Part shown: piece by piece, positions 44,768 to 57,576 of the stretch
Numbering within the stretch: the stretch's first letter is position 1
Layout: each line of letters begins with the position of its first letter
Position numbers and translations under genes: made by a program
Source of the DNA: Streptomyces sp. 11x1
GTDB taxonomy: Bacteria > Actinomycetota > Actinomycetes > Streptomycetales > Streptomycetaceae
DNA: 64,000 bases
NCBI RefSeq assembly: GCF_032598905.1
Contig: NZ_CP122458.1
Location: forward strand, 3,038,001 to 3,102,000
Direction: 5' to 3'
Notes under the pieces: generated by a model
Told to the model about the DNA's origin: nothing
What the model saw: the letters and a program-made list of their open reading frames with translations, nothing else
The model's database searches: none

Positions 44768-46982
44768 CCTTCGGCCGCTCCTTCTCCACGTCTTCCACCA
44801 CGACGTCCGCGAGCCTCTCATGGGCGGCGCGGGTCTCGGGCGGTTCGATGCTGATGCGGGGCATGCGGCGGCCGAGCCAGCGCGGCAGCCACCAGTTGGC
44901 GCCGCCGAGCAGGTGCATGAGGGCGGGGACGAGGAGCGTCCGCAGGACGAAGGCGTCCAGGGCGACGGCGGCGGCGAGCGCGATGCCGAACATGGCGATC
45001 ACACGGTCGCCGCTGAGCACGAAGGCGAGGAAGACGGAGATCATGATGACCGCCGCGGAGTTGATGACCCGGCTGGTCTCGGCGAGGCCGACCCGGACCG
45101 CGCGCCGGTTGTCGCCGGTCTCCAGCCACTCCTCGTACATCCGGCTGACCAGGAAGACCTGGTAGTCCATGGAGAGGCCGAAGAGGACCGAGACCATGAT
45201 CACGGGGAGGAAGGGTTCGATGGGCCCGGCCCGGCCGAGGCCGAGCAGCTCGCTCCCCCAGCCCCACTGGAAGATCGCAACGACCACGCCGAACGCGGCG
45301 GCGACGGCGGCCACGTTCATCGCGGCGGCCTTGAGCGGTATCCCGATGGACCGGAAGGCGAGCAGGAGCAGCAGACAGCCGAGGCCGATGACGACGCCGA
45401 CGAACAGCGGGAGCTTGCCGACGATGACGTCCGCGAAGTCGTCGTATCCGGCGGTCATCCCGCCGACGTGCACATCGAGGGAGGTGCCGGTCTCGGCACG
45501 CGGCAGCACCTCGTCGCGCAGTCGTCCGACCAGCTCGCTGGTCTTGGCGGACTGCGGGGAGGAGTCGGGTACGACGGTGAGGTACGCGGTGTCGCCGTCG
45601 GCGCTGAAGGTCACCGGGGTCACCGCCGAGACGCCCTCGGTGGCCCTGAGCGTGGTGTCGAGGTTGTCGAGGGCGAGTTTGTCGGCGGCGCCGTCGACCT
45701 CGGTGACCAGGGTCAGGGGGCCGTTCACACCGGGCCCGAAGCCCTCCGCGAGGAGGTCGTAGGCCTGGCGGGTGGTCGTCGCCTTCGGGTCGTTGCCCTG
45801 GTCGGAGGTGCCGAGGCGCAGTCCGAGGGTGGGCAGGGCCAGCAGGGTCATGACGACGAGGGCGATGGCGCCGAGCTTCTTGGGGTGCCGTTCGACGAAG
45901 GCGGACCAGCGGGCGGCGAAGCCCGTGGGCAGCTCGGGCTCGGGGCCGTGCTCGGCAAGGCGGCGGCGTTCGCGGCGGCTCAGTGCCCGCATGCCGATGA
46001 ACGACAGCAGGGCCGGCAGCAGCGTCACGGAGGCGGCGACGGTGAGGACCACGGTGAGGGAGGCGGCGATCGCGACACCGTTGAGGAAGCCGAGCCGCAG
46101 GATCAGCATCCCGAGCAGGGCTATGCAGACCGTGGCGCCGGCGAAGACCACGGCCCGTCCGGTGGTCGCGACGGCGCTGCGCGCGGCCTCCTCGACGGAC
46201 AGGCCCCGCTTCAGCCCTCGGCGGTGCCGGGTCACGATGAACAGCGCGTAGTCGATGCCGACGCCGAGGCCGATGAGGGTGCCCAGCATGGGCGCGAAGT
46301 CGGCGACCGTCATCGCGTGCCCGAGCAGGGTGATCCCCGCGTAGGCGGTGCCCACGCTGACCAGAGCGGTCGCGATCGGCAGCAGACTGGCGGCGAGCGA
46401 ACCGAACGCCAGGAGGAGGACGACGACGGCGACGAGGACACCGACGATCTCCGCGAGGTGACCGCCGGAGGACTCGGTGAGCCCGATCGACGTGCCGCCC
46501 AGCTCCACCTGGAGCCCGTCGCTCTCGGCGGACTTCGCCGTGTCGACGACGGCCTCGGCCTGCGCCTTGTCCACGTCCTCGGCCGGCTGATCGAAGGTGA
46601 CCGTGGCGTACGCCGTACGGCCGTCCTCGCTGATCCGGCCGCCGTCGGCGCCGTCGTAGGGGTCGGTCACGGCGGCGACGCCGGGCAGCTCGGCGATCTC
46701 GTCGAGGGTGCGGATCATCGTCTGCTCGACGGCTGCGGCCCGCACGCTCCCGGCCCCCTCGCTCGTGTGCCAGACGACGGTGGCGCTGTCCCCGCTGACG
46801 CCCGGGAAGCCCTCGTTCAGCAGCTCGGTGGCGCGGCTGGACTCGGTTCCGGGGGTCTTGTAGTCGTTCGAGTACGCCGCTCCCGCAACGGCGGCGCCGG
46901 CGGCCGTGCCGGCGAAGGCGAGAAGCCACAGTAGGACGGCGACAAGACGGTGCCGGACACACCAGCGCGCGAGGGCTGCCAC
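44745..46982 (-). CDS. MMPL-family RND transporter
   Basis: 745 residues with two six-TM halves separated by large extracytoplasmic loops. MMPL hallmarks are GLGVGIDYALFIVTRHRRGLKRG (first half, about 235-258) and LFGLSMDYQVFLVSRMYEEW (second half), both with the conserved Asp-Tyr pair of the proton pathway, and GRAVVFAGATVCIALLGM. Relatives (ActII-3, MmpL) export lipids, siderophores or antibiotics using the proton gradient. No biosynthetic cluster lies beside it, so the cargo is unknown. GTG 46982 has AGGAGC 8 bp upstream. The acetyltransferase follows in the same operon. Confidence 0.92.
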   Translation of the reverse strand: MAALARWCVRHRLVAVLLWLLAFAGTAAGAAVAGAAYSNDYKTPGTESSRATELLNEGFPGVSGDSATVVWHTSEGAGSVRAAAVEQTMIRTLDEIAELPGVAAVTDPYDGADGGRISEDGRTAYATVTFDQPAEDVDKAQAEAVVDTAKSAESDGLQVELGGTSIGLTESSGGHLAEIVGVLVAVVVLLLAFGSLAASLLPIATALVSVGTAYAGITLLGHAMTVADFAPMLGTLIGLGVGIDYALFIVTRHRRGLKRGLSVEEAARSAVATTGRAVVFAGATVCIALLGMLILRLGFLNGVAIAASLTVVLTVAASVTLLPALLSFIGMRALSRRERRRLAEHGPEPELPTGFAARWSAFVERHPKKLGAIALVVMTLLALPTLGLRLGTSDQGNDPKATTTRQAYDLLAEGFGPGVNGPLTLVTEVDGAADKLALDNLDTTLRATEGVSAVTPVTFSADGDTAYLTVVPDSSPQSAKTSELVGRLRDEVLPRAETGTSLDVHVGGMTAGYDDFADVIVGKLPLFVGVVIGLGCLLLLLAFRSIGIPLKAAAMNVAAVAAAFGVVVAIFQWGWGSELLGLGRAGPIEPFLPVIMVSVLFGLSMDYQVFLVSRMYEEWLETGDNRRAVRVGLAETSRVINSAAVIMISVFLAFVLSGDRVIAMFGIALAAAVALDAFVLRTLLVPALMHLLGGANWWLPRWLGRRMPRISIEPPETRAAHERLADVVVEDVEKERPKDVRDIPG

Positions 46983-47146
46983 GGATCGTGCTCCTGAGGG
47001 GGGGGAGGAGGCCTGAGTGATTCCCGGCAACTGTTGCACCACAATGTGATCGTTTGGCCCCTTTGAGGGTCTCCTCACATGGGATGGGAGACACCTCACA
47101 GGACAAACGGCGGCACTCTGTCGCCCCGCGTCACCGCAGTGACACG

Positions 47147-47185
47147 CCTGAGGGCGGCCCATCGCCGTGATGTGCCGCCCTCAGG
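47147..47185 (-). terminator. gatB operon terminator
   Basis: 12-bp arms CCTGAGGGCGGC (47147-47158) and GCCGCCCTCAGG (47174-47185), 26 bp past the gatB stop. Confidence 0.8.
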
Positions 47186-47210
47186 GATACGCAGTGACCC
47201 GCTGTCGCGT

Positions 47211-48725
47211 TCAGCCCGCGCTGACGCCCAGTTTCTCCAGGATCAGTTCCTTGACGCGAGCCGCGTCCGCCTGGCCGCGCGTGGCCTTCATGACCGCGCC
47301 GACCAGGGCACCGGCCGCGGCCACCTTGCCGCCGCGGATCTTGTCCGCGATGGCAGGGTTGCCCGCGATGGCCTCCTCGACCGCCGTCGTCAGGGCGCCC
47401 TCGTCGGAGACGACCTTCAGACCGCGCTTGTCGACGACCTCGTCCGGGGTGCCTTCGCCCGCGAGGACGCCCTCGATGACCTGCCGGGCGAGCTTGTCGT
47501 TCAGGTCGCCCTTCGTGACCAGCTCGGTGACGCGGGCGACCTGCTGCGGCGTGATGGCCAGCTCGTCCAGCGCCTTGCCCGACTCGTTCGCGCTGCGGGC
47601 CAGTTCGCCCATCCACCACTTGCGGGCGGAGGCGGCGTCCGCCCCGGCCTCGATGGTGGCGACGATCGGCTCCAGCGCACCGGCATTGAGAATGGCCTGC
47701 ATGTCGGTGCCGCTGATGCCCCACTCCTCACGGAGCCGGTTGCGGCGGACCAGCGGCAGCTCGGGCAGCGCGGCCCGCAGCTCCTCGACCCACTCACGCG
47801 AGGGGGCCACCGGTACGAGGTCCGGCTCGGGGAAGTACCGGTAGTCCTCGGCCTCCTCCTTCACACGGCCCGAGGTCGTGGACCCCGTGTCCTCGTGGAA
47901 GTGCCGGGTCTCCTGGATGATCGTCCCGCCGGACGACAGCACGGCCGCGTGCCGCTGGATCTCGAAGCGGGCGGCGCGCTCGACGGACCGCAGCGAGTTG
48001 ACGTTCTTCGTCTCCGAACGCGTACCGAACTTCTCGGTGCCGTGCGGGCGCAGCGACAGGTTCACGTCGCAGCGCATCTGGCCCATCTCCATCCGGGCCT
48101 CGGAGACGCCGAGCGCCTTGATGACCTCGCGCAGCTCACGGACGTACGCCTTGGCGACCTCGGGAGCGCGCTCGCCCGCACCCTCGATCGGCTTCGTGAC
48201 GATCTCGATGAGCGGGATGCCCGCGCGGTTGTAGTCGAGGAGCGAGTGCGAGGCGCCGTGGATGCGGCCGGTGGCACCGCCGACGTGCGTCGACTTGCCG
48301 GTGTCCTCCTCCATGTGTGCGCGCTCGATCTCCACACGGAAGGTCTCCCCGTCCTCCAGCTGCACGTCGAGGTAGCCGTTGAAGGCGATCGGCTCGTCGT
48401 ACTGGGAGGTCTGGAAGTTCTTCGGCATGTCCGGATAGAAGTAGTTCTTCCGGGCGAAGCGGCACCACTCGGCGATCTCGCAGTTCAGCGCGAGGCCGAT
48501 CTTGATCGCCGACTCGACGCCGATCGCGTTGACGACCGGGAGCGCGCCGGGCAGGCCGAGGCAGGTGGGGCAGGTCTGCGTGTTGGCATCCTGACCGAGT
48601 TCGGTCGAACAGCCGCAGAACATCTTCGTCTTGGTGCCGAGTTCGACATGGACCTCGAGGCCCATGACGGGGTCGTACGACGCCAGCGCGTCCTCGTACG
48701 ACACCAGGTCGGTCGTGGTGGTCAC
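47211..48725 (-). CDS. gatB: Asp-tRNA(Asn)/Glu-tRNA(Gln) amidotransferase subunit B
   Basis: 504 residues. The GatB catalytic/kinase domain (about 18-290) begins [26 protein letters not shown] and continues with [15 protein letters not shown]. It has [21 protein letters not shown] and the signature [18 protein letters not shown]. The C-terminal YqeY-like tRNA-binding domain (about 355-500) ends [26 protein letters not shown]. It phosphorylates Glu- or Asp-charged tRNA before amidation. GTG 48725 with GGGAAG upstream. Final gene of a gatC-gatA-small gene-gatB transcript. Confidence 0.97.
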   Translation of the reverse strand: MTTTTDLVSYEDALASYDPVMGLEVHVELGTKTKMFCGCSTELGQDANTQTCPTCLGLPGALPVVNAIGVESAIKIGLALNCEIAEWCRFARKNYFYPDMPKNFQTSQYDEPIAFNGYLDVQLEDGETFRVEIERAHMEEDTGKSTHVGGATGRIHGASHSLLDYNRAGIPLIEIVTKPIEGAGERAPEVAKAYVRELREVIKALGVSEARMEMGQMRCDVNLSLRPHGTEKFGTRSETKNVNSLRSVERAARFEIQRHAAVLSSGGTIIQETRHFHEDTGSTTSGRVKEEAEDYRYFPEPDLVPVAPSREWVEELRAALPELPLVRRNRLREEWGISGTDMQAILNAGALEPIVATIEAGADAASARKWWMGELARSANESGKALDELAITPQQVARVTELVTKGDLNDKLARQVIEGVLAGEGTPDEVVDKRGLKVVSDEGALTTAVEEAIAGNPAIADKIRGGKVAAAGALVGAVMKATRGQADAARVKELILEKLGVSAG

Positions 48726-48740
48726 GGTCTTACTTCCCTC

Positions 48741-48983
48741 TCAGCCCAGCAGGACGTCGTCGTCGCCCAGCCGCTTCAGTTCGCGGTAGAGGACGGCGAG
48801 GCCGGTGACGATGCCGATGGCGGCCACGGACGCGTCGATCAGCCGCAGCGTGTCCTGCTCGGCGCGAGCCTTCTTGATCCGCTTGGCGATACCCCACGCG
48901 CCGAAGGCGGTGGTGGCGATGGACACGTACGTACCGGACTTGGACTTCTGGAAGTCCTTGGCCTTGGACAGTGTCTTGCTCAC
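48741..48983 (-). CDS. Small membrane-associated protein between gatA and gatB (80 aa)
   Basis: [80 protein letters not shown], broken by basic loops. Two hydrophobic helices (about 18-33 and 48-64). GTG 48983 overlaps the gatA stop as GTGA with GAGGAGG 10 bp upstream, so it is translated in step with gatA. Function unknown; its constant position in the gat operon of Streptomyces (from memory) hints at a housekeeping role rather than chance. Confidence 0.8.
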   Translation of the reverse strand: MSKTLSKAKDFQKSKSGTYVSIATTAFGAWGIAKRIKKARAEQDTLRLIDASVAAIGIVTGLAVLYRELKRLGDDDVLLG

Positions 48984-50476
48984 AGCGACGGAGCCTCCTC
49001 GAGAAGCGGGTGCCCCCACTTTTCCACGAAGGCGGCCTCGACGGCGGCGCCGACCTTGTAAAGGCGGTCGTCCTTGAGGGCCGGGGCGATGATCTGCAGT
49101 CCGACCGGCAGCCCGTCCTCCGGCGCGAGGCCGCAGGGCAGGGACATCGCGGCGTTGCCCGCGAGGTTGGTCGGGATGGTGCAGAGGTCCGCCAGGTACA
49201 TCGCCATGGGGTCGTCGGCGCGCTCGCCGATCGGGAAGGCGGTGGTCGGCGTGGTCGGCGACACGATGACGTCGACCTTCTCGAACGACTTCTCGAAGTC
49301 CCGGGTGATGAGCGTACGGACCTTCTGGGCGCTGCCGTAGTACGCGTCGTAGTAGCCGGAGCTGAGCGCGTACGTGCCGAGCATGATGCGGCGCTTCACC
49401 TCGGGGCCGAAGCCGGCCTCACGGGTGAGGGAGGTGACCGCCTCGGCGGAGTTGGTGCCGTCGTCACCGGTCCGCAGGCCGTAGCGCAATCCGTCGAAGC
49501 GGGCGAGGTTGCTCGAACACTCGCTCGGTGCGATCAGGTAGTACGCGGCCAGCGCCAGGTCGAACGACGGGCAGTCCAGCTCGACGATCTCGGCGCCCAG
49601 CTCCTTCAGCAGCGCGACGGACTCGTCGAACCGCTGCACCACACCGGCCTGGTAGCCCTCGCCGCGGAACTGCTTGACGACGCCGACGCGCATCCCGGCG
49701 ACGCTGCCGTTGCGGGCGGCCTCGACGACCGGCGGGACCGGGGCGTCGATGGAGGTGGAGTCCAGCGGGTCGTGGCCGGCGATCACCTCGTGCAGCAGCG
49801 CCGCGTCCAGGACCGTACGGGCGCAGGGCCCGCCCTGGTCGAGGGAGGAGGAGAACGCCACCATGCCGTAGCGGGAGACCGCGCCGTACGTCGGCTTGAC
49901 GCCGACGGTGCCGGTGACGGCGGCCGGCTGGCGGATGGAACCGCCGGTGTCGGTGCCGATGGCGAGGGGCGCCTGGTAGGAGGCGAGCGAGGCGGAGGAA
50001 CCGCCGCCGGAGCCGCCCGGGATACGGGTGAGGTCCCAGGGGTTGCCGGTCGGCCCGTAGGCGCTGTTCTCGGTGGAGGACCCCATGGCGAACTCGTCCA
50101 TGTTGGTCTTGCCGAGGATGACGACGTCCGCGTCCTTCAGCCGCTTGGTGAGGGTGGCGTCGTACGGCGGGATCCAGCCCTCAAGGATCTTCGAACCCAC
50201 GGTGGTGGGAACCCCGACCGTGGTGAAGATGTCCTTGAGCGCGAGCGGGACACCGGCGAGCGGCCCGAGCTTCTCGCCCCTGGCCTTCTTCTCGTCGACG
50301 GCGCGGGCCTGGGCGAGGGCGCCCTCGCGGTCGACGTGCAGGAAGGCGTGCACCTTCTCGTCGACGGCCTCGATCCGGGCCAGGTGGGCCTCGGTGACCT
50401 GGACGGCGGTCAGCTCGCCGGAGGCGATCTTCGCGGCGATCTCCGCCGCGGTGAGCTTGATGATGCTGTCGGTCAT
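48980..50476 (-). CDS. gatA: Asp-tRNA(Asn)/Glu-tRNA(Gln) amidotransferase subunit A
   Basis: 498-residue amidase-signature glutaminase that frees ammonia from Gln and channels it to GatB. The Ser-cisSer-Lys triad is visible: K81 (LALKDIF), S156 in [11 protein letters not shown] and S180 in [36 protein letters not shown] and the C-terminal [29 protein letters not shown] are intact. ATG 50476 lies 7 bp after gatC, and its stop overlaps the small downstream gene. The organism therefore probably makes Gln-tRNA (and perhaps Asn-tRNA) by transamidation. Confidence 0.97.
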   Translation of the reverse strand: MTDSIIKLTAAEIAAKIASGELTAVQVTEAHLARIEAVDEKVHAFLHVDREGALAQARAVDEKKARGEKLGPLAGVPLALKDIFTTVGVPTTVGSKILEGWIPPYDATLTKRLKDADVVILGKTNMDEFAMGSSTENSAYGPTGNPWDLTRIPGGSGGGSSASLASYQAPLAIGTDTGGSIRQPAAVTGTVGVKPTYGAVSRYGMVAFSSSLDQGGPCARTVLDAALLHEVIAGHDPLDSTSIDAPVPPVVEAARNGSVAGMRVGVVKQFRGEGYQAGVVQRFDESVALLKELGAEIVELDCPSFDLALAAYYLIAPSECSSNLARFDGLRYGLRTGDDGTNSAEAVTSLTREAGFGPEVKRRIMLGTYALSSGYYDAYYGSAQKVRTLITRDFEKSFEKVDVIVSPTTPTTAFPIGERADDPMAMYLADLCTIPTNLAGNAAMSLPCGLAPEDGLPVGLQIIAPALKDDRLYKVGAAVEAAFVEKWGHPLLEEAPSL

Positions 50477-50483
50477 GACGTGA

Positions 50484-50780
50484 TCAGTCCTCCCCCAGGA
50501 TCTGCGGCACCTTGAAACGCTGCTGCTCCTGGGCCGGGGCGGCGGACAGCGCCTGCTCGGGGGTGAGCGACGGACGGACCTCGTCCGCGCGCATGACGTT
50601 CGTCAGCGGCAGCGGGTGCGAGGTCGGCGGTACATCTTGGTCGGCGACCTCGCTGACGCGGGCGACCGCGCCGATGATGTCGTCCAGCTGGCCCGCGAAG
50701 TGTTCGAGTTCTTCGGGCTTCAGCTCCAGACGCGCCAGCCGTGCGAGGTGGGCGACCTCCTCGCGCGTGATGCCAGGCAT
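50484..50780 (-). CDS. gatC: Asp-tRNA(Asn)/Glu-tRNA(Gln) amidotransferase subunit C
   Basis: 98 residues. [33 protein letters not shown] forms the N-terminal helices, and the extended C-terminal tail [38 protein letters not shown] wraps GatA/GatB in known structures. First gene of the operon. ATG 50780 with GAGG upstream. Confidence 0.96.
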   Translation of the reverse strand: MPGITREEVAHLARLARLELKPEELEHFAGQLDDIIGAVARVSEVADQDVPPTSHPLPLTNVMRADEVRPSLTPEQALSAAPAQEQQRFKVPQILGED

Positions 50781-50909
50781 GCAGCGATCCTCTGGGGTGA
50801 GTGTGTGTGGTTTGGCGCCAATCCTATGGGGCGCGGGGCGCTGGCCGCGCCGCTGGGCCGGGCGCCCAGTAGCTCGGGGTGCACTGTAATCGGGCGACCT
50901 CGGCCGCGT

Positions 50910-51336
50910 GGGGCTTCTCGCGCAGTTCCCCGCGCCCCTGAAAGACCATGCCCCGGCAGCTTGAAAGGCGGGGGGCTCCGGGACTGGAGGGTGGCACGGC
51001 TGCGGGACTGGCAGGCGAAGGGACTACGGGACAGGAAGGCGACAGAGCCGCGGCATGAAAGGCGACGACAAGGCTGAGGACCTGGAAGACGGCGGCGCTA
51101 CGGGACAGGAAGGCGAAGGGACTACGGGACAGGAAGGCGAAGGGACTACGGGACAGGAAGGCGACAGAGCCGCGGCATGAAAGGCGACGACAGGGCTGAG
51201 GGCCTGGAAGACGGCGGGGCTACGGGACTGGAAAGCCACGAGGCCGCGGGACTGAAAGGCGACAGGGCTGTGGCATGAAAAGCATGGGGCGCAGCCCCTG
51301 CTTTTCAGGGGCGCGGGGAACTGCGCGAGAAGCCCC
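50910..51336. repeat. Dispersed inverted-repeat element, copy 4, with expanded interior
   Basis: The left end GGGGCTTCTCGCGCAGTTCC (50910) and right end GGGGAACTGCGCGAGAAGCC (ending 51336) are inverted. Inner hairpin GAAAAGC...GCTTTTC lies at about 51277-51306. Unlike the short copies, the interior (50950-51275) is filled by imperfect direct repeats built on CTACGGGACAGGAAGGCGA. This includes a roughly 100-bp block at 51021 repeated at 51143 (offset 122 bp). Outside the right end, two copies of a CGCACCCGCC...CATCAGGCGC-like tail (about 51343 and 51399) precede the rmdB stop. The 666-bp spacer has no conventional gene. Confidence 0.85.
50948..51278 (+). other. Three tandem micro-ORFs with ATGA overlaps inside element copy 4
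   Basis: ORFs of 36, 41 and 33 codons (50948-51058, 51055-51180, 51177-51278) follow one another in the chain ATGA, each stop overlapping the next start. Products are Gly/Glu/Thr-rich (for example [17 protein letters not shown]) and share MKGDD(K/R)AE(D/G)LEDGGATG at the start of the second and third. The pattern follows from the DNA repeats and no ribosome sites are evident, so coding is doubtful; recorded because the arrangement is regular. Confidence 0.25.
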
Positions 51337-51446
51337 ACCGGACCCGCACCCGCCAAACACGCGAACCCCCGAGCTATCAGGCGCGCTCTTCCTCAGCCGC
51401 ACCCGCCAACCCACCCGAACCCCCGAGCCATCAGGCGCCCCCCCGG

Positions 51447-53870
51447 CTATTCCTCGGCCGTAGCGGCCGGCAACGCCGCCGCCGGCCGCTGCCACCCCCG
51501 AGACCCCCGCGCCCGCAGCCACGCCGTGGCCTCCTCCGGCGGCATCGCGGCAGCGACGAGCCACCCCTGCACCGCGTCGCACCCGAGGTCCCGCAACCGC
51601 TCCCACGTCTCGTCGTCCTCGACGCCCTCCGCCACGACGAGCAGGCCCAGCGAGTGCGCGAGATCGACCGTGCAGCGCACGATCTCCGCGTCCTCGTTGT
51701 CGATGGCCAGCCGCGCCACGAACGACCGGTCGATCTTCAGCTCGCTCACCGGCAGCCGCCGCAGGTGCACCAGCGACGAGTACCCGGTCCCGAAGTCGTC
51801 GAGCGACATCTTCACCCCGTGCCCGGTCAGCCCGGCCAGCGTGTCCGCGGCCCGCTGCGGGTCCTCCAGGAGCACGTGTTCCGTTATCTCCAGCTGAAGC
51901 GCCCCGGCCGGCACCCCGTGCCGGGCGAGGCGCGCGGCCACCGCCCCCGCGAACCCGGGGGTGTGGACGTCACGCGGGGACACGTTCACGGCGACAGGCA
52001 CGTGGAGCCCCTGCGCCCGCCACCTCGCCACCTGCGCGAGGGCCGTCTCCAGGACGTACTCCGTCAGATGCGGCATCAGCCCGGACGACTCGGCGATCGC
52101 TATGAACTCGTCCGGCGGTACCTTCCCCCGCTCGGGATGCACCCACCGCACCAGCGCCTCCAGACCGGCGACCTGCCCGTCGAAGCGGACCTTGGGCTGG
52201 TAGTGCAGCTCGACCTCGTGCGCGTCCAGCGCACGCCGCAGGTCGCCGAGCAGACCGAGCCGGTCCGGGGTGTTGGAGTCCCGCTTGGACTCGTAGACCT
52301 CGACACCCGTACGGTCCCGCTTCGCCTGGTACATCGCCACGTCCGCCCGCCGCAGCAGCCCCTCCGCGTCGAGCGCGTGGTCGGGAAAGACGGCGAGCCC
52401 GGCGCTGGCCTCCAGGACGAGCGTGAGCCCGTCGAGGTCGAGCGGTGAGCCGAGCGCGGCGACGAGGTTGCGGGCGACGCGCGACGCGGACGTGGTGGAG
52501 TCGGCGACGGGCAGCAGGACGGCGAACTCGTCGCCGCCGAGTCGCGCGGCCTCCGCTCCGCGGGGCAGGGCGACCCGCAGCCGGTCGGCTATCTGCAACA
52601 GCAGCCGGTCACCCGCGAGGTGCCCGAGCGTGTCGTTGACGGACCGGAAACGGTCGAGGTCGATCAGCATCAGTGCCGATCTCGCCCCGATGCGTTCGGC
52701 GTCGTCCAGGGCGGTCCAGGTGCGTTCCAGCAGCCACTGACGGTTCGGCAGTCCGGTGAGCGGGTCGCGCAGCTGTTCCTCGGCCCGGGCGCGGGCGATC
52801 CACAGGGTGGAGTCGAGCGCGATGAGGGGGATGGCGAAGAGCGGCAGCAGCAGCGGCTGGGCGAGGGCGACGACACAGATCAGCGGGGCGATGCCGAGCA
52901 GCGCGACGGCGACGAGACCCTGTCTGACCAGGGCCGTGCGCGCGACGGTGGGCAGACCGCCGCGCGGTGCGGCCAGGTACCAGAGCAGGACGCGGCTGAC
53001 CACGAGATAGGCGATCGCGACCAGGGCCACCTGGGGCGCCGAGTAGAGGTTCCAGCTGTCCGGGTCCCAGGGGCGTTCCACCGAGGGGACCCGGCCGAAG
53101 ACCCGCAGGACGAGCGCGGCGGCGCCGATGCCGAGGATGTCGACCGCGCCGTGCAGCACGCCCTGGCGCCAGCGCCCCCGGCGGGCGACGCCGACGAGCA
53201 CGACGACCGTGAGGCTGACCATGCCGGCGGCCACCCAGCCGTAGAGCAGCAGGACGGCGAGAGTGAGGGCGGCTCCGGAGCCGGTGCCGCCCCACCAGCG
53301 GGCGCGGCCCATGGCGACGAGGTGGCCGACGATGATGCCGGTGAGCAGGGCGAGGGACCAGCCGACCGCTCCGGCCGGGAAGAGGGCGTGCTGCCCCGCG
53401 AACGCCCGGTAGAACCCGGCGCCCAGGATGGCGCCGGCCAGGCCCACGATCACGGCGGGCAGTGCGGGCCAGGACAGGTGCCGGTCGGCTTCGTGGCCCG
53501 GTAGCTCGTGGCCGCGGCTCTCGCCGAGCGAGCCGGTGAGGGCGGGCGCCCGGCCCGCGTCGACCGCGGTGCCGGAGGTGAGCTGTGCCGGGCCCGGTAC
53601 GAGCGGGCCGCGTGCGCTCGCTCCCGCACGGCCCGGCGGCCAGGTGACCCCGGTCCTGGGCTCCGTCCCCGTCGCCCGGCCGGGTCCCCGCTCCCGGCTC
53701 CCAAGATCCGGGCTCATGGGTCCCCGGCTGCCCGGCTCCCGAGGTCCGGACTCGCGACCTCCCCCGAACGGGCGTTCTCCCATGAGCAGGGAGCGGCCCC
53801 GTCGCCAGGCCCCGGAGACCCGGCGCAGGCGCAGCCGCGAGTCCGGGGCGACGCTCTCGGTCGGTTCCAT
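51447..53870 (-). CDS. rmdB: Membrane GGDEF-EAL c-di-GMP protein (RmdB-like)
   Basis: 807 residues. A disordered N-terminus (1-130) is followed by about eight TM helices (135-350). The GGDEF domain has ARLGGDEFAVL at 445-449 but no RxxD inhibitory site. The EAL domain has ELHYQPKVRF...LEALVRWVHP (EAL 571-573), MSLDDFGTGYSSLVHL, ELKIDRSFV and VVAEGVED, all metal and catalytic residues present. Position between gatCAB and ligA matches S. coelicolor RmdB (SCO5495, from memory), a c-di-GMP phosphodiesterase affecting aerial development. Degradation of c-di-GMP is therefore the likely net activity. ATG 53870 with AGAGGGAC upstream. The C-terminal tail (ALPAATAEE) lies against element copy 4. Confidence 0.9.
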   Translation of the reverse strand: MEPTESVAPDSRLRLRRVSGAWRRGRSLLMGERPFGGGRESGPREPGSRGPMSPDLGSRERGPGRATGTEPRTGVTWPPGRAGASARGPLVPGPAQLTSGTAVDAGRAPALTGSLGESRGHELPGHEADRHLSWPALPAVIVGLAGAILGAGFYRAFAGQHALFPAGAVGWSLALLTGIIVGHLVAMGRARWWGGTGSGAALTLAVLLLYGWVAAGMVSLTVVVLVGVARRGRWRQGVLHGAVDILGIGAAALVLRVFGRVPSVERPWDPDSWNLYSAPQVALVAIAYLVVSRVLLWYLAAPRGGLPTVARTALVRQGLVAVALLGIAPLICVVALAQPLLLPLFAIPLIALDSTLWIARARAEEQLRDPLTGLPNRQWLLERTWTALDDAERIGARSALMLIDLDRFRSVNDTLGHLAGDRLLLQIADRLRVALPRGAEAARLGGDEFAVLLPVADSTTSASRVARNLVAALGSPLDLDGLTLVLEASAGLAVFPDHALDAEGLLRRADVAMYQAKRDRTGVEVYESKRDSNTPDRLGLLGDLRRALDAHEVELHYQPKVRFDGQVAGLEALVRWVHPERGKVPPDEFIAIAESSGLMPHLTEYVLETALAQVARWRAQGLHVPVAVNVSPRDVHTPGFAGAVAARLARHGVPAGALQLEITEHVLLEDPQRAADTLAGLTGHGVKMSLDDFGTGYSSLVHLRRLPVSELKIDRSFVARLAIDNEDAEIVRCTVDLAHSLGLLVVAEGVEDDETWERLRDLGCDAVQGWLVAAAMPPEEATAWLRARGSRGWQRPAAALPAATAEE

Positions 53871-54050
53871 TCCCGTCCCTCTCACAGCCGGCGGTGCCCA
53901 CGCCACGCGGCCCGTTGCTCCCGGACTACCCGGGGCGACACCGCGTCCGAGAACCCGCCACGCGTCCGGGCACGGCAGGCGCACATCTCAACAGTAGGCC
54001 GCACAAGGCTTCCACGGGCAGCGGTCGGTGTCGGTTGCCCGAATGCGACC

Positions 54051-54090
54051 GGCCACCCGTATGCATCTGGTATGCGCCGAACGGGTGGCC
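54051..54090 (-). terminator. ligA terminator
   Basis: Perfect 10-bp arms GGCCACCCGT (54051-54060) and ACGGGTGGCC (54081-54090), 9 bp after the ligA stop. Confidence 0.8.
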
Positions 54091-54098
54091 TTCAACCC

Positions 54099-57349
<3,251 letters not shown>

Positions 57350-57420
57350 GCACCGAAGCGTACGGCTCCCTGCGGGGGCGTTGGCCGGGGCGTCGGATGT
57401 GTTGTCGGGTGCGGCGGGGT

Positions 57421-57534
57421 GGGGCTTCTCGCGCAGTTCCCCGCGCCCCTGAAGGATTCAGGCCCTGCGGGCCTGAAAAGGCTGGGGCGCAGCCCCGTCT
57501 TTTCAGGGGCGCGGGGAACTGCGCGAGAAGCCCC
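57421..57534. repeat. Dispersed inverted-repeat element, copy 5
   Basis: The cleanest copy: the end GGGGCTTCTCGCGCAGTTCC onward and its exact inverse CGGGGAACTGCGCGAGAAGC onward run about 33 bp each. They flank CTGCGGGCCTGAAAAGGCTG and GGGCGCAGCCCC hairpins. The CGCACCCGCC...GTCAGGCGC tail after it (to about 57585) contains the SDR stop codon. Confidence 0.9.
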
Positions 57535-57576
57535 GCTCACCCGCACCCGCCGACGAAACACGCACCCCCCGAGTTG

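Noticed and set aside
51024..51356. Minus-strand ORF with [19 protein letters not shown]
   Set aside because: This peptide is simply the translated end of the dispersed inverted-repeat element and appears wherever that element occurs.
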